A DNA stretch of 64,000 bases from Anoplolepis gracilipes (taxonomy: Eukaryota; Arthropoda; Insecta; Hymenoptera; Formicidae), in NCBI RefSeq assembly GCF_047496725.1, contig NC_132971.1:16052001-16116000 (forward strand), given 5' to 3'. The notes under the pieces were generated by a model, which searched no databases, was not told where the DNA came from, and worked only from the letters and a program-made list of their open reading frames with translations. The first letter of the stretch is position 1. Each line of letters starts with the position of its first letter. Positions 53,356 to 64,000 of this stretch are shown here, piece after piece. A program made the translations under genes and the position numbers.

Positions 53356-53787
53356 TCAAATTTGTCCATAATTTATATCATTTGAAAAATATTTTTTTTA
53401 TTTTAAATATTTAAATATTTGGTGTGTATATTTTCTTAATTATTTAGAGATGCGTTAATATCAAAGATGAGAAAAAACAAGTATTACGATGTTATCAAGA
53501 GGATCTTATCAGTTTCGCTGAAACGAGGCGACAGAAGATATCAAGTTTCAAATAAGGGGAACCGGATTCCCGTGAGAATAATCTGTTCCTTCGATATGAC
53601 TTTCAGATTGTGTTTGGCATAATTATCTTGTCCTCTATCGATGACATCTTAATCATAAGTCCTGATTATACGTGGAAAACTTTTCTCCTCTTTATAAAAA
53701 TTTTAAGATTTAAAAAAATTTCGTTTTATGCCTTTAATGTACAATATGTATGTACATTATAATTCTTCTTCAATATTTATTATTTTA

Positions 53788-54053
53788 TACAAAATATTCG
53801 GAAAGTAACTTTATATTCCTATTTCAAATATAAAAAAAATATCAAATATTATTAGCAAATTAATCTTCACAAAAGATATTGAAAGTGATCTCCAAGAGCT
53901 GATAAATTCTAATCTTGTAATGGAAAATCTTCTTCAACCTTCTTCTCCTCATGATATGCCTCTGATGAAGAAAGACTAATTCTCTAATAATGATTAATAA
54001 CATTTTTTGTAATATTTAAAATGAGTGTATAGTTACTTTTTAAATACCCTGTA
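53788..54053. mobile_element. Tc1/mariner-like MITE
   Basis: The left end reads TACAAAATATTCGGAAAGTA (followed by ACTTTATAT). The right end, reverse-complemented, reads TACAGGGTATTTAAAAAGTA (followed by ACTATACAC). The similarity continues about 50 bp into both ends. Both ends are bounded by TA, the usual Tc1/mariner target. At 266 bp it cannot encode a transposase. Confidence 0.6.
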
Positions 54054-54119
54054 TGTTTGCAAAAATATAAATGTATATAAAAATACAATAGTATAACAAA
54101 TTCGTTTTCATCATTTCAG

Positions 54120-54251
54120 GAGCAGCCTTTTATTTACCTTACAGATCTCAAAATGATCAAATTACTTGAAAATGAGCATCCTTTCGTACATAATCTGATT
54201 GAACGGGAAAATATTTGGAAGGCGCGGGCGAGGTGTTTCGCATCGGATTAA
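54120..54251 (+). other. Exon-like open segment of unknown product
   Basis: A strong acceptor, cgttttcatcatttcag (AG at 54118-54119), is followed by 43 codons and TAA. The product begins EQPFIYLTDLKMIKLLENEH and then reads PFVHNLIERENIWKAR. It looks protein-like, but no family is recognised and no upstream exon was found. Its 3' part overlaps the dispersed segment at 54212-54280, which weakens the coding reading. Confidence 0.15.
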
Positions 54252-54280
54252 CATCGGCATGATCACGAGCCTTTTCGCAT
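54212..54280. repeat. Diverged dispersed segment, copy 2
   Basis: GGCGCGGGCGAGGTGTTTCG, CATCGGATTAACATC, then GCCTTTTCGC. It resembles 52761-52825 in order and spacing. Confidence 0.4.
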
Positions 54281-55685
54281 CTCTCACCCCTTAGTTTTCC
54301 CTCGCGATGTGGGGTTGCAAAGCACACGCGATACAAGTATCGAAGTGCCTTGGCTCATTCGCTCCGCTGGACTTTTATCAGATGCCCAGTCACATCGTGC
54401 AAATCCATCGTGATGCCATCTCGATAAGGAACTGTTCGAAGAAATAACTACATGGCGCACAACCGGAATTCAAATTATACACGCACTCTGTCGTGGCTCT
54501 TTGTCCGATCTCGGCGATCTCGCTCGGTGCGTGTCGTCGCAAGGAATCGATTACGCCGATAGTTCGAAACGCAATTCGTTTTCATTAACCGCTCGGTAAA
54601 AAGTTTACGATGACAGGGTTGCACGAGAGAAAGTAATGATTTATCGTATATTCCCATCGAGACACTGATCCGCCAACGCAGTTAGAAAAAAACGAGATAT
54701 TGTGCTATTGACGTTGAATCCAATAGAGATCGTTGCGTTGATTTGATTGATTTAAAGTTGTTCGAAGCGACTACGAATATTTTTCAATACGAAATTTTGA
54801 CAATACGCACGGCGCGGGCAATTCATCGAAGAACTTTCGGAATGACTTGTCGAAAGAAAGCGTTATTTTAATTCCGGCCGAATCGTAAATGACAAATATG
54901 TAACAAACTCGTAATTTGACGATATTGTCAAGAGAATCTTTGTAAGGGAATTTAACGAAACAATAGCTACATCGCATCTCGTACTTACGTCAGTGTAACG
55001 GTAATGAATTTGAGCGACTTAATTAAAGGATGTTTTCACCGGAAAAAAAAAAAAAAAGAGAATGCCTCGACGAATCGAGAAACTCGAGCATGCAACCCGT
55101 TTAAATTAAAGGGGCGTGGAAAGGGAAAAGAAATAAGAGAAAATAAGAACGAATACCTCGAGATAATGGAAAGGTTGCGTCTGCAGATATAATTTACACC
55201 ATAGCGACGTATTTTGGAAGAATCGCTGGAAATATCACTGGCGCATGTGCGTCGGTAAATACCTTACTTAGTTTATATTACATTTCTACCATAGAAAATT
55301 TTTTCCAGAGTGAATATAATTTTGAAAGATAACTAAAAAAATCCAGGATTATATTATATTAAAATGTAACGTTATATTTGCACGCATGTGGATGCAAATG
55401 AATTTATGGCACGCGTGTATTATAGAAGATTACATGATAATTTTCTCATGCATATCGCTGATAAGGTAACTTGACGTTTGCAAGTGGACACGTATTATAA
55501 CTAATGCACTTACCTTAGTTTCACACACAATCGTGCTTCGAATATCAATGAAGTACTGGATGATGGTTGCAAGAGTCCATAAACAATCGAACAAAAATCA
55601 AAGCGTTGAATATTTATTGAAAACGAATCGCTATGTACAAACGTATTAAATACAGGTGCGTGACATTTATACAGGGTCGCAAGGA

Positions 55686-55686
55686 A

Positions 55687-55717
<31 letters not shown>

Positions 55718-55718
55718 T

Positions 55719-55801
<83 letters not shown>
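55686..55801. repeat. (GA)n microsatellite
   Basis: The longest GA tract in the window. Several frames on both strands (55510-55904) exist only because GA/CT repeats contain no stop codons. Confidence 0.95.
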
Positions 55802-55825
55802 CAGCTGGCTGGGATAGAGTTGGGG

Positions 55826-55842
55826 TAGGTAGGTAGGTAGGT
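55826..55842. repeat. (TAGG)n short tandem repeat
   Basis: Four consecutive TAGG units, 25 bp after the GA tract. Confidence 0.9.
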
Positions 55843-56199
55843 GTGTTTGACCGCGTACAATAGTCAATATGTCCGCCGATAACAATAGATAACTGGCCCT
55901 GCACTAGCCGCTTTGCACAGTTTGCTTATATTTACAACCCATTTCGTCGTTTATATTTGCACGCAGAGATTGGCGTGCGCCATTTCGTGCGTGTCCAGCA
56001 GTTTGGAATGACGACATTTATTTGTCTAAAGGCTAACGTGCGCCGAGAGAGAGAAAGGGAAAAAGCACGCTTTCTACTTAAATTATTCGATAGACAATGG
56101 TAATATGATCGATGAGTGTGAACTAGAGATATACGCTGACATGCTCTTCTCTGTACGCGTAAAATCAATCGAAGCATCGTTTTATATCCCACAATATAA

Positions 56200-59100
56200 A
56201 AGCTTCAAAAAACTATATTTTAGATAATCAACACATTACTTATCTAATAATTATATATAATAATAATTATATATATCTATATATTTTTTATAATAATAAT
56301 AATAAATTATCTAATAATAACAAGCATGATATTATGATTCCAAACTTACGCAAATGTTTTATAAAGAAAAAATAATAGAAATTAATAAAATATTAAGTTT
56401 GCAGATTATAAATTTAAAAAAACCTAGCTTAATAAATTTTGCATGACGTAGCATAGATTTTTGTTTCTTAATAAAAGTATTTATAAAAAAATTCTTAAAA
56501 AGCAAATCGCCACTAGTTTTGTTTCATAAATGTTGTTCGCACGAATGTGCAAATATAACTCAACAGAGATCAAAAAACTCCAAATCAGCGAGCGGTGCAT
56601 TCGAGTAACGGCAATGTATACGCGATGGAAGAATTTAATTCGATTTGATGCTTTTTTCAATTTGTTTGGTTCTATCGTGTATTTTAAGCAAAGATCGTGT
56701 CTCTCGGCCGGATACCTCGATCACATTGAGAAACGAGCGCAAAGAATGAATAGTGAGGGAGCAGGAGCAGGAGCAGGACTGAGAGTGGAAAAGGGCGAAA
56801 AAAAGCATAGCGCGCGTGTTTCGTAACGAAGGCAGCAGATATTAAATTCCATCGGCAAACGCGGAATCCGCGTGTATTCGGAACGTCCGAGTTTCGACTT
56901 TTGTTTGCGTCTAACGGCGAGAGGCGAGCGCGCGATCGGGCCGCTGCCATTGGTTGCGTACGCATGAAAAATAGAGCTCGTTTGAGCCAGTGAGAAAAGA
57001 GAGAGAATGCGTTGTTCAACGAAAATCTCTTTCTCTCAGACTGCAGCGAATGTATGGATACGCTCGAGCAATGCCCGAATAAATTGTGTAAATCTTTTTC
57101 GTTCGCCGGAGAAATGGTAAAGTTCTCCTCTCATTGAATGGTATTTCGTACAACTGTCGAAGCGCATTTTGCAATATTGTCTTTTCCAAAGTGCCGATGC
57201 ATTGAGTTGCATTATGCACTAGACGACTAACAGAGACATTTCGTCGTCGGATATGTAGTTTAAGAAAAATCTCGTTATTCAAATTTTTTGCGAAATATTT
57301 TCCTCAAAACAGTTTATTAAAAATTTGCAAATGTAATTATATCAAAATGCACATGTGCAATTTAAGAGACTATATTACAGTGAGAGAATTTTGCAATGAA
57401 ACTTTTTTAGCGGCTTGATCCACTCTCGATCATCTCGCCGATACGCTCATTCGAAGAAACGTATGATACTAAATCGGAGTCGATGCGTTTACAACAATTA
57501 GAATCTCGTTATTAAAAATTGTACAAATTGTCTTCTTTCGTCAGAGAGCTTAATAGATTTCCGCTACGATGAGAATAAATAGTCGGCGGAGTTGATTCGG
57601 TTACGTAATAATCTACGATGATTTTTTCACACTTATGATTTTTTTTCGAATATTCAGCAGAGTACTTCCTACAGAAAGAACTGTTATTTGCGGACTACTC
57701 GATAAAATTAATCACCCTCAAATTAAACGGTGACGATATGTGTACGATATGTTCCCGATGATTGTGAAAGACCCAAAAGATATGTGTGATTATGACATAT
57801 TTAAAGCATGCTTTCTCGTTGTATAAAATAAGTCGTCACATTTTTGTTAAATATCAACTATCTACTTATTTTACATAATTTTTTCTCTAAAATAAAAGCG
57901 ATTAATACAAAAAGTTATATACGCAAATATTTCTAGTTTTGCACGATTCTTTTTGTAGGAAGAAATATGTAGTCCGTATTTACGTTCGATCGTGCAGGAA
58001 GCTTCTCTAAAATTACCACTATATTAATATATTTATTTTTTTTCAAGTGGTTATATACATCGGTCTTGTAGAAGATACATCCGCAAGTCCTGCAGGAACG
58101 AACGTTTGGATTTTTTGGTTGATCATATTATTCACAGTGGACATTTGAGAAAGTTAAGAACATGTGTATATAAAGAATCGAGATAATTCATAAAAGACTG
58201 ATCGCTGGGCCTCGGATTAAGGTCGCGATGGATATCACTTGAATACACTCGTTTCGCTAACGCAATGGCAGTTGTTCTTAAGTTATTGTTCTTAATTTTA
58301 TATATTAAATTTTATCAACATCATGTCACATAGACAATGTTATAGATTTCTCATTTTCACAATTAATCATACGATAATAGAACAAAAAAATCGTGTAAAA
58401 GCTCCTTGATTTGTCATTTATTTTCATATCATTGATCACTATAGAGATTTAAATATTTAACCGTAAGACCTTAATTCAAATACTGATTTTTTAAATTGGC
58501 AATCTAAGTAATGTTTAAATAAGGAACGAGACAAGATTTGAGAATGACTAAATAATTCTAATATTTAGATAAATATAAAAACTTGCATGTAATAACTCAT
58601 TAATAATAAAATTTAAGAAAAAGTTATATCTGTTATTGCATATTTTGATAAAAGCAACGACAAAAAGAATAAAATTATTATTAGAAAAAGAGAATATGAA
58701 GCAAAAAATATTTATCAATGAATTCAAATGTATTTATCTTGAATTAACAAAAATGATATTATAATCTTATTAATTTTTTTCATTTTCTTAAATAAATTTT
58801 AAAGTTTAAAAAAAAAAAAAGCGATGATAAAAGAACGTGGGTCTCCTTTTGCATAATTATATAATCATACACAGTCATCGCTTCTACTTTTAATTATCTT
58901 ACAAATCACGAGCATGAGTCTCTTAGCCTGTACGGAGCTAAATGTCTAGAACAACGGGATTTATGTGACATACAATTTTTCGAACATCACGGGATATCTC
59001 CGTCACGATTTGCACAGCTATTTATCTTTTTCTTTCGCTACACATTTCATACAGAATCACTCTAACAAGTATAGAAGTCTTTCATTATTTCGTATTAACG

Positions 59101-60130
59101 ATAGCCATTTACCTGGAAATGTATTTTACTACTGGAATATACGTATCTGTTCAGAGTAATAAAAAAAGAATAAATAATAATCACATAAAATCGATCATCA
59201 AGAAATGCAAAAATAATTAAGTTTTCTCCATAAAATGTTTATAGCCTGTAGACTTTTTATATACATGTAAAAAGCCGAACGGATTTTATGCATGTCAATT
59301 CAAGCAAAAACATTTACCGGGTAAATCGCCCATCTCTATTCCACGCTATAAACTTAACGTCAGGTCACATGTGCGTCTCCTTTTTTTCTCTGTAAAATCA
59401 CGATGCATCCAACTTGTGGCTTTTGCCGAGCAACGGGACACAGGCGACAAGTTTTGCGAATCGATAGAGTTAACGACCCCAAAACGATTATGCGATACGG
59501 CCGACAATAGAACGCCAGTCGTAGAATAATCTAATAATTTACATCGTGTCAATTAATCCTTTAACATTCTTTACACACTCTATATGAATTTATACTGCAA
59601 TCTCTAATGGTATTGTCAAACATTTATGCACTTGGGCTAAGCGCATCTTAAGCTTAATAGTAGTTTAAGGAAACTTAACGCAAACTCGCGGCTTAAGATT
59701 ATTCCTTTTCCCAAACTCTACCGAAAAATGCTTCTTGTACGGCGCAACGGTCTGATTAATTTTACAGAACGTTCCTCTTAAACTCATTTTATAATTCTTT
59801 GTGCATTTATAAGCTCCTTAAAGCGACGTTTGTATAATTCCTTCCGCACGCCACTGTGGTAAATGTTCAATTAAAAAGTTAAAAAGAAGCTCGTCGCGAG
59901 TCGTTCGAGTCAATTGGAAAGAAAGATATTGGTCGTGTAATTAAACGGTAAAACGAATGAACGAATAATTAGTCTGTCTTTACATTTGTCTTCTCGAACG
60001 ATAGCTTTTGGGAATAAAACAGTATAAGTTACTTACATCAAATGTCACCGAAAATACATTGATCAATATTATCGACTCAGTCGTATACACTCGCAATAGA
60101 TTTCGCTTTGCTAAAAACAACAACTTGCTT
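56200..60130. other. Gene-free stretch between microsatellite cluster and Ddr 3' end
   Basis: GC-richer islands at 56540-57290, 57400-57760 and 59300-60000 lie in AT-rich DNA. The first has overlapping frames on opposite strands (56530-56826, 57019-56684, 57282-57016) with no recognisable domain. Near 59644-59700, ATCTTAAGC and GCTTAAGAT can pair, and a nested GTTTAAG/CTTAAC stem could form in the loop. Confidence 0.4.
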
Positions 60131-60133
60131 AAC

Positions 60134-61431
60134 TTTATTACAAATAGTATATATGTATATACGTATATATAATATATAGATCTATGTATATTTGGACAAA
60201 CCAATTTTCTTCGTAAACATGTCTATGGAACTGACATACAAAAGGCTCGAAAACGGATAACGTAATCCCACGTGAAACTCGCAAAGACTCCGACCCCGGA
60301 TAAAGAAACCATTTTTTTTCGAGGGTCAGAGTTTAGAATGGACTATGTTATTTTCGTCAGAAATGTTACGTACAATGCGCGATTTTCGAGTACAATCCAC
60401 GTATATCCCGAACGTGACGCGAGTGTCGTTACGGCGGGAATATCATAAGCTTGTTTGCTGACAGTATCAATTTCGGAGCAGCGTATGTGCGATTTATCGA
60501 ACGTGCTCCTCGTGTATTGTCGACACTAGTAACGTTCCATTTCGTATCGAATGGTGCGGATCAAAATCATAATCTATCCATTTCGATTGCACAAGCGTGG
60601 ATAGCGCGGCTGCCACCGCAGATACTCGGTATCATTATCGAGGGGTTACCCGGTTTGGACGCGTAACTTTTGCAGACAGCATAACCGCCGATATAAACTG
60701 AACGAGAAAAGAAATCGTGTCCGTGAAGACAATTGCCGGATCGAATACTTATTACGTTGAGCAAACGTGTAGAATAACATAAATTAACTATGTTCAATAA
60801 TAAATGCCACATACGATATATCTGAAAAAAATTAATACTTCGCAGATTAAAAAAAAAAAAAAAGTATAAAAAATTAATATTCTACGGCGATTGTCAAGCT
60901 TTGCGCATCGTTAAATAATACGTACATCGGCAAGATAGATGATGTCGATCCATTTTACGATCTGCAGTTTCGATTGCAAAAGAATTATTTAAAAAATGCA
61001 ATTTTTTAACCTTTATACAGATAATGTCTCTTTGCAGTTTGCACACAGGTGCTGGCGATAATGATTTGTGCGATTCACATTGTCGATTAAATTCACAGCG
61101 CTGTTCATAGCGATACGTAATGACGACCAAAAAGAATTTGATGATTGCGATAATCGTGAAAAGTTCTGGACGCGATCAGTTTCGACGCCTTTTCTTTGCA
61201 CGTATAGATAACATAGTTGATGATCTAGATCATCGACACGGTGGACGCATACGATCACGGGCCATCACAACCGATACACGTCCGTTATAGACAATTTATG
61301 GACCGTCACCCTAGATACTAACTTGGTCTGACTTGGTCTAGCTTGGTCGATGAGGGGCAGTTCCACCAATTGCCGTTTAACTCGCCAATCATAGAAAGCC
61401 GGATAAGATTCCAGCCTTCCAGTTCTCTATA
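60134..61431 (-). other. Probable Ddr 3' UTR and 3' flank
   Basis: Sequence downstream of the Ddr stop on the minus strand. The first canonical AATAAA I found on that strand is at 60139-60134 (plus-strand TTTATT), which would imply a 3' UTR of about 1.3 kb; non-canonical signals nearer the stop are possible. Mixed GC content, including a GC-richer stretch at 60240-60670. Short frames on both strands here (for example 60451-60666 plus and 60567-60812 minus) show no recognisable domain and overlap each other, so I do not call them genes. Confidence 0.35.
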
Positions 61432-61593
61432 TCAGGTATCGTTCGACTCACCGGGTTTGTATCCGAGATTTTTTCGTTGTAGAAACAAATGGATCTCGCG
61501 GAAGTTTGGTCGGTCGACGTCGTTCCTTTGCCAGCACTCACGCATCAAGTCGTATATCTCTTTAGGGCAGTTCTTTGGCAGGGGTAGTATCAT
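61432..61593 (-). CDS. Ddr: Discoidin domain receptor tyrosine kinase, last coding exon (gene partial in window)
   Basis: This exon encodes 53 residues and a TGA stop (61434-61432). Seen: the frame opens right after a clean acceptor (tttttacgcag, AG at 61595-61594). It reads MILPLPKNCPKEIYDLMREC, followed by the kinase subdomain XI signature CW..NDVDRPNF with its conserved Arg, then FREIHLFLQRKNLGYKP and a short tail. Known: in discoidin domain receptors this block (LP.P..CP..IYDLM..CW....RP.F.EIH..L) ends the protein; DDRs are single-pass collagen-binding receptor tyrosine kinases with an intracellular kinase. The EIHLFLQRKN tail fits DDR better than other receptor kinases. Splicing to exon 62496-62347 is phase 0 and restores a continuous kinase C-lobe. 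The Met at the exon start is internal and is not a translation start. The overlapping plus-strand frame at 61343-61681 is a shadow. Confidence 0.88.
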   Translation of the reverse strand: MILPLPKNCPKEIYDLMRECWQRNDVDRPNFREIHLFLQRKNLGYKPGESNDT

Positions 61594-62346
61594 CTGCGTA
61601 AAAATAAACAAGTCGATTCCAACGTTATCAGTCATGTACATATATACATCGCAAATTAAATTTTGCAGTGGTACGTATTAAGTACGCAAATGGTGTTCTC
61701 GCGTTACACCAAAATAGAGAACAGATTATCATGCGACTCGTTATAATTTAATACGGTTATTATAAAAATAAACGAGAGAGACAGATAGCATAATTTAAAG
61801 AATATTTTTGCGTAATTAATCATAAATATTTATAGCCCGCATAAACCAAGAGAGCGCAATAACAATTCTTACAGTGTACGTGTTATTTTGAAGCATTGTC
61901 GACGTTGGGAAAATGAACGCGACGGGGCTCGAGCGCGACGCAATATTTATTACATTAAATGAATTACTTAGGCAAGTAGTTATGCCATTTTCATGAAAAC
62001 TCGCACACTCGCGGTTCATTTTTGTAATTACATATTTAATACTGCATGTGTGTTTATTTAAACAGTGCTTTTTCAACAACCTTAATTACTATATTTAGAA
62101 ACGGAATGCGCTGAGATTATTTTGGAAAAATTTTGTAAAAAAAAAAATAGAATAAGGTTACAAAAACCTATAAGGTAAGATAATCAAATGTCTAAAAGAC
62201 GTAGTAAATGTCGGCGTTCAAAGAGCCCTGAAAACTTGGCTATGCACTCGACGCAAAATCAAATATCTACTCAGTGTGCTCATTACATTAAGTACATCAG
62301 GCACATTGAGGTAAAGATGTCGAAAAATTACTTTGCGCGCACTTAC
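61594..62346 (-). other. Ddr last intron
   Basis: A 753-base GT..AG intron separates the last two Ddr exons. The donor gtaagt matches the consensus perfectly, and the acceptor tract is T-rich (tgtttatttttacgcag). It is phase 0. The interior is AT-rich and contains no obvious gene or repeat beyond short A/T tracts near 62138. Confidence 0.85.
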
Positions 62347-62496
62347 CCTTCGCTCATCTTCCTGATAAAAATAAGTCGCGTTCTCCACTATTCGATGATC
62401 CGGAAATTCCTCGAAAGGTTGCTCTCGCGCGAACGTCAGAATTTCCCACAGCGTGACGGCAAACGCCCAGACATCGCCCTTGCATGTGTGCCTTCC
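62347..62496 (-). CDS. Ddr: Discoidin domain receptor tyrosine kinase, penultimate coding exon (kinase subdomains IX-X)
   Basis: This exon is exactly 50 codons, phase 0 at both ends. Seen: acceptor ttgcacag before 62496 and donor gtaagt at 62346-62341. The translation starts GRHTCKGDVWAFAVTLWEIL and continues TFAREQPFEEFPDHRIVENA, then a TYFYQEDERR end. It contains the invariant subdomain IX Asp-Val-Trp and the TLWEILT helix. Known: the stretch TFAREQP followed by an acidic segment, VEN and a tyrosine-rich turn is typical of the DDR family and differs from insulin, FGF or Eph receptors. The exon would follow the activation loop, DFG motif and substrate-binding segment, none of which is visible between 62560 and 64000. 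The preceding intron is therefore longer than about 1.5 kb. Overlapping frames on both strands (62188-62532 plus, 62354-62557 minus) are shadows. Confidence 0.9.
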
Positions 62497-64000
62497 CTGT
62501 GCAATGTAAACACATCCAAGAAATGTTCATAAAAGCTCGTTTGTTACGCGTCTGCATGTTTGTTACAACAGCTTTTATTATTCATAGTTTAAGAACACTT
62601 AGACTTTATTACACTTTTGACATAATTGAATAAGTTTATTCCATGAAAAAATTTGAAACTTTGTATAGTGATAACTATAATTATTTGATACTATAGTTTT
62701 CTGTATATCATATACATGTGTACATATTTTTTTTCTCTTTTTTTTTCTCTCCCCATATATAAGAATTAATTATTTAAAAAGTATATATATATATATATAT
62801 GACGTTACAATATATTGTGTATATATACAATTTTTTTTGTGACATATATTCAAGAGTTATTATCTGATTCTAGGAAAGTGCAAAAATGATTAAAAGCAAG
62901 ACTTGTTCGGCATAGAAACCTAATGCTTGAACGCGAAGGAGTAATTTATGGAAACTGTATGCGCCTTCGAGTTTCCTAAAGTTCAACTGACGTAACTCAG
63001 TTACGCCCAAGCTTCGCAGAAAGCCGTAAAGCAGTTACACGGTTTTACTCTTTTCCTCACATTGATGGCTGTGTGTACCTTCCGCTCCTATTGGCATGCG
63101 TATGATCCGTGAAGCAAAATAATTGTATGATAAAATATCACCGAGCCAGGCAAGGGTAAAGTTTTAGTAAACTATAAATTCTAATTAAAATCAGCATACA
63201 ATACAATCATATAACTATGTCTCTCCTGTCAGATAAAGTTCTGTTCTCATATATATTAATTATGAAAAATGTAAACATATAATTATTCACTTTTATAGGC
63301 ATAAAAAATAAAAAATGCGAAAAAGTGCTTTAAATTAGCCATCAAATCACGGAAAAAATTGATACAGAAGAATAATAATAAAATAATCAGAAAGATTCAC
63401 AGTAGCGTCACAAGTTTGAACTGATTTGCGATAAATTATTGTATACTTGATGCAAAATTACTTCAACTTTAGTATTTAAATTACGTTATCGTAATATGCT
63501 AAGAAAATTGCATATACGTGCAGAGAATTTAGTTCGCGTATATTCTCGAGAGGATCTTAAGACATGATTCGATTATTTATGAAGTGCGTGATACACAATC
63601 ATATGTGCATATTATTACTTTCACGTTAATTTAAATTACTGAAGCCAAATGAAGATGAATAACGATCTGTGCAAAGCAATGAGATAATACTTATATAAAT
63701 GTTAATAAAATGCATATGTCAGTGTATAAAGTACGAGCGCGTTCTTCTTTTCTAAAAATGTTATTACATTTCTATACTTAAATATTCTAAAATAAATTAA
63801 TAAATAAGAAATTTTTCTTTTAACTTAAACCGTATATAATCGGCTTAAAGATTTGTATCATGCGCGATCGTCGAACATTTTTTGCCATGGAGAATGATCT
63901 TCGCGATCGCAAGTCGATACGACCGACGTAAAACCATTAAATCGACGATAATCCCGGATAATTCTTGAAGCGGTATTTCGCGCGTAGAAACGAGGTCGTT
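62497..64000 (-). other. Ddr intron upstream of the penultimate exon (continues past the window)
   Basis: No kinase sequence (catalytic loop, DFG, activation loop) is visible on the minus strand here, so this is read as intron of Ddr. It holds AT-rich sequence, a (TA)n tract near 62780-62800 and two GC-richer patches (62900-63130 and 63850-64000). The last patch is an open minus-strand frame of about 51 codons up to the window edge, without recognisable homology. It could be a conserved non-coding element. Confidence 0.5.

Noticed and set aside
55510..55904. Several SLSLSL or ERERER ORFs
   Set aside because: Pure translation of the GA/CT microsatellite.
61343..61681. 112-codon plus-strand ORF
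   Set aside because: Antisense shadow of the Ddr last exon.
62188..62557. ORFs on both strands over the Ddr penultimate exon
   Set aside because: Wrong-frame or antisense shadows of the 50-codon kinase exon.

Overview
This window is AT-rich, non-coding-dominated animal DNA. It is most likely from an insect and probably a hymenopteran such as an ant. The evidence is split coding exons with GT..AG splice sites, no operons or long ORFs, abundant (GA)n/(CT)n and (TA)n microsatellites, CpG-bearing GC-richer islands in an AT-rich background, small DNA-transposon derivatives, and two exons of an insect-like receptor tyrosine kinase. The exact species cannot be read from the sequence.

Only one gene is firmly recognised. 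At the right edge, on the minus strand, are the last two coding exons (62496-62347 and 61593-61432) of a discoidin domain receptor (Ddr/DDR) tyrosine kinase. They encode kinase subdomains IX to XI and the C-terminus. The two exons join in frame across a phase-0 intron. The rest of the gene lies upstream, beyond base 64000. A second, unnamed minus-strand gene probably ends at 6600-6359. It shows a strong acceptor, an 80-codon terminal exon encoding a C-terminal membrane anchor, and a poly(A) signal 46 bp past the stop. Its upstream exons were not found.

Region by region: 1-4.5 kb is intergenic or intronic, with a near-perfect hairpin at 134-200. 4.5-5.9 kb holds three diverged copies of an element of about 190 bp, the least explained structure in the window. 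6.3-6.6 kb is the membrane-anchor exon. 7-21 kb is non-coding with GC islands, microsatellites and a possible TATA promoter near 20134. 21.2-26 kb is a cluster of transposon-derived elements: a TATCTAGATA-bearing element with a hammerhead-like motif, a foldback of about 214 bp, a hAT-like non-autonomous element and a 65-bp inverted-repeat element. 26-31 kb is mostly very AT-rich, with weak exon candidates near 27.0 and 30.0 kb. 33.1-38.1 kb carries two members of one TAGGGTAA-ended MITE family, a diverged duplication and a CpG-rich promoter-like island. 38-61 kb is non-coding with microsatellites, a perfect 20-bp-arm hairpin (40486-40531), a hAT-like fragment, a Tc1/mariner-like MITE (53788-54053) and a few short unassigned open frames. 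60-64 kb is the 3' end of Ddr.

No convincing tRNA, rRNA, CRISPR array, autonomous transposase or retroelement polyprotein was seen. Most open frames of 60-200 codons here are chance frames: they cross microsatellites, often start at non-ATG codons, and show no recognisable domain.
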